Assembly (NCBI GenBank): GCA_040756515.1
Contig: JBFLYW010000020.1
Location: forward strand, 1 to 64,000
DNA: 64,000 bases
Reading direction: 5' to 3'
From: DSXH01 sp020724325
Lineage (GTDB): Bacteria; Bacteroidota; Ignavibacteria; Ignavibacteriales; Melioribacteraceae
Below, piece by piece: positions 62,422 to 64,000 of the stretch (its first letter is position 1; every line of letters begins with the position of its first letter). The notes beneath the pieces are model-generated. The model was not told the DNA's origin. It saw only the letters and a list, made by a program, of their open reading frames with translations, and made no database searches. The translations under genes were made by a program, and so were the position numbers.

Positions 62422-63603
62422 ATGAAAACTAAACCGTTTGGCGTCTTTCTCGTTTTTCTATGTATGGGATTTGGTGATGTAGTAGGCCCTTTAGTCGGGC
62501 TGGCAAAAGATACTTTTCAATTATCATATACAATGGCGCAACTTATTCCATTTGTAGGATTCATTATGTTTGGAATATTATCCGTGCCGATGGGAATTTA
62601 TCAAGATAAGAAAGGAAAGAAGCATGTACTTTTGTTAGGGTTAATAACGGCAGCAATTGGTCTGCTTTTTTCTATAGTAAATGGTATGTACGGTGTAAAA
62701 GTAAATTTTAATGCCGGCGAACTTTTCAGTTTCTTCATACTGCTATTATCTATTCTTCTGTTGTGTGCAGGTGCAACAATACTTCAGGTTGTTGGTAATC
62801 CTATAATGCGCGATGTATCGCCTGAAGGTAAGTATTCTAAAAATCTTTCGCTGGCACAATCAATTAAAGCTGTAGGGTCATCGCTTGGATTTTTATTGCC
62901 TCCTCTTGCTGCTTTAACGTTTGGATTGGAATGGACTATTTTATTTCCTGTGTTTACGGTCTTCATTATTATTACATTGTTCTGCGTAATGCCGCTGCAA
63001 ATCAAAGAAAAAAAAAGTACCGATGCAAAACCAGCAAGTCTTAAATCCTGCCTATCTCTTCTTAAGAATAAGTATATATTATTAATGGTAATGTCGATTT
63101 TTCTCTATGTTGGCGCAGAAGTATCAATGAGCTCGGGAATCCCAATTTTATTGAAAGAGAATTTTGGAATTATCGGTTTTGGTTTGTGGGTAAGCTGGGC
63201 ATTATTTTTTCTTCCTATTTTAGCCGGAAGATTTTTTGGTTCACTAATATTAAATAAAGTATCGGCAAAAAAATTTTTAATTGTATCAGTGATTTTATCT
63301 ATCCTTGGCATCGCATCAATATTTACTTCGAACGAATTACTCACATATATCGGAATAGTTTTAGTCGGTTTGGGCTTCGCGAATATTTTTCCTCTGGTAT
63401 TCTCTATAACTATTGAGTATATGCCGGAGAGATCGAATGAATTATCGGGATTAATGGTAACTGCAATTTCCGGCGGTGCAATCATTCCGCTTATAATGGG
63501 TAAGATTGGGGATGTTATAAATATTCAAATTGGTTTTATAGTACCATTATTATGCTTGTTCTATATTGCTTTTACTGCATTCTTATCCATTGGAAAAACG
63601 TAG
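62422..63603 (+). CDS. MFS sugar transporter, FucP/GlcP-like
   Basis: The 393-residue protein has about 11-12 membrane helices. Recognisable segments are FLCMGFGDVVGPLVGLAKDT at helix 1, FVGFIMFGILSVPMGIYQDK in helix 2, ILQVVGNPIMRDVSPEGKYS and GGAIIPLIMGKIGD near the end. These match the FucP-like sugar:H+ symporter group, as in the fucP gene at 29957 but clearly different in sequence. It should import a monosaccharide. A ROK kinase gene starts 27 bases downstream, so import followed by phosphorylation of the same sugar is likely (mannose, glucose or GlcNAc are candidates). Confidence 0.82.
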   Translation: MKTKPFGVFLVFLCMGFGDVVGPLVGLAKDTFQLSYTMAQLIPFVGFIMFGILSVPMGIYQDKKGKKHVLLLGLITAAIGLLFSIVNGMYGVKVNFNAGELFSFFILLLSILLLCAGATILQVVGNPIMRDVSPEGKYSKNLSLAQSIKAVGSSLGFLLPPLAALTFGLEWTILFPVFTVFIIITLFCVMPLQIKEKKSTDAKPASLKSCLSLLKNKYILLMVMSIFLYVGAEVSMSSGIPILLKENFGIIGFGLWVSWALFFLPILAGRFFGSLILNKVSAKKFLIVSVILSILGIASIFTSNELLTYIGIVLVGLGFANIFPLVFSITIEYMPERSNELSGLMVTAISGGAIIPLIMGKIGDVINIQIGFIVPLLCLFYIAFTAFLSIGKT

Positions 63604-63630
63604 TTTCAACTATCTTGTATAGGAGGAAAT

Positions 63631-64000
63631 TTGGAAACAGAGAAAGATAAGAGGATTGTATTAACATTAGATGCCGGCGGAACTAATTTTATCTTTTCGG
63701 CTATTCAAGGCAACAAGCAGATAGTTGATGAGATAAGACTTGATTCCAATGCAGATAATCTTGATAAATCCTTGTCCAATATTATTGAAGGGTTTTCGCT
63801 TGTAAAGGAAAAACTAAATGGTTCTCCGTCTGCTATTAGTTTTGCATTCCCTGGTCCGGCTGATTATCCTAATGGAATAATTGGTGACCTTGGAAACCTA
63901 AAAGGATACCGCGGAGGCGTTGCACTTGGTCCTTTGCTTCAGCAAAAATTTGGTTTACCTGTTTTCATTAATAACGATGGGGATTTATATGCCTACGGAG
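63631..64000 (+). CDS. ROK-family sugar kinase, truncated by the window end
   Basis: The gene starts at TTG 63631 behind a strong AGGAGG and runs open to the window end (123 codons). The N-terminus RIVLTLDAGGTNFIFSAIQG carries the ROK phosphate-binding DxGGTN motif. SAISFAFPGPADYPNGIIGD and LPVFINNDGDLYAYG follow, the latter matching the NND catalytic region. There is no N-terminal helix-turn-helix, so it is a kinase and not a regulator. It is probably a glucokinase/mannokinase-type enzyme for the sugar brought in by the preceding MFS transporter. Confidence 0.8.
   Translation, partial: METEKDKRIVLTLDAGGTNFIFSAIQGNKQIVDEIRLDSNADNLDKSLSNIIEGFSLVKEKLNGSPSAISFAFPGPADYPNGIIGDLGNLKGYRGGVALGPLLQQKFGLPVFINNDGDLYAYG

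Overview
The window looks like a chromosome segment of an Ignavibacteria-type member of the Bacteroidota/Chlorobi group. The A+T-rich genes, FecR and ECF sigma pairs, TonB receptors with carboxypeptidase-like N-domains, and two secreted proteins ending in the YPNPFNP...GVYFY type IX secretion sorting domain all point that way. No rRNA, tRNA or CRISPR array was seen.

Region 1 (1-9.0 kb) is an accessory, decaying region. It holds gene fragments: a GH35 beta-galactosidase start, an antitoxin tail, a Cas1 C-terminus, and a partial copy of a nearby unknown gene. It also holds a Phd/RelE toxin-antitoxin pair, an unknown gene next to a DUF1016 PDDEXK nuclease, a tyrosine recombinase, and an AbiE-type pair. 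In that pair the nucleotidyltransferase toxin is broken by an amber codon inside its catalytic motif, while the antitoxin and two matching upstream inverted repeats are intact. A coiled-coil protein closes the region.

Region 2 (9.2-23.5 kb) is an apparent co-directional cell-surface signalling/uptake cluster: ECF sigma factor, FecR anti-sigma factor, STN-type TonB receptor, DUF4876-like lipoprotein, outer-membrane barrel, YCF48-repeat protein with a type IX sorting tail, M28 peptidase and M16 peptidase. A small secreted helical protein follows.

Region 3 (24.8-38.3 kb) is a fucose and glycoprotein-glycan region. It has a frameshifted, shortened PNGase F-like remnant, then fuculose-phosphate aldolase, an FGGY kinase and FucI. 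FucP follows, then on the minus strand a sialidase-like BNR protein, two GH29 fucosidases and a GH20 hexosaminidase. The FucP-to-GH20 block lies between two inverted copies of a palindrome-rich repeat (about 29.55-29.92 and 38.65-38.89 kb).

Region 4 (39.3-64 kb) is a mannose-rich glycan locus: SSS symporter, esterase, GH92, ROK regulator, GH94 phosphorylase, GH130 phosphorylase, CBM9-like protein, GH125, GH3, a SusC-like TonB receptor without a SusD, a secreted beta-helix/T9SS protein, a FucP-like MFS transporter and a ROK sugar kinase cut by the window end. Regions 3 and 4 together suggest breakdown of N-glycans or similar glycoprotein sugars. Exported enzymes would trim fucose, hexosamine and alpha-1,2-mannose. 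Leaderless GH125, GH130 and GH94 would finish the job in the cytoplasm by hydrolysis and phosphorolysis. The substrate is an inference from family content, not shown by the sequence.
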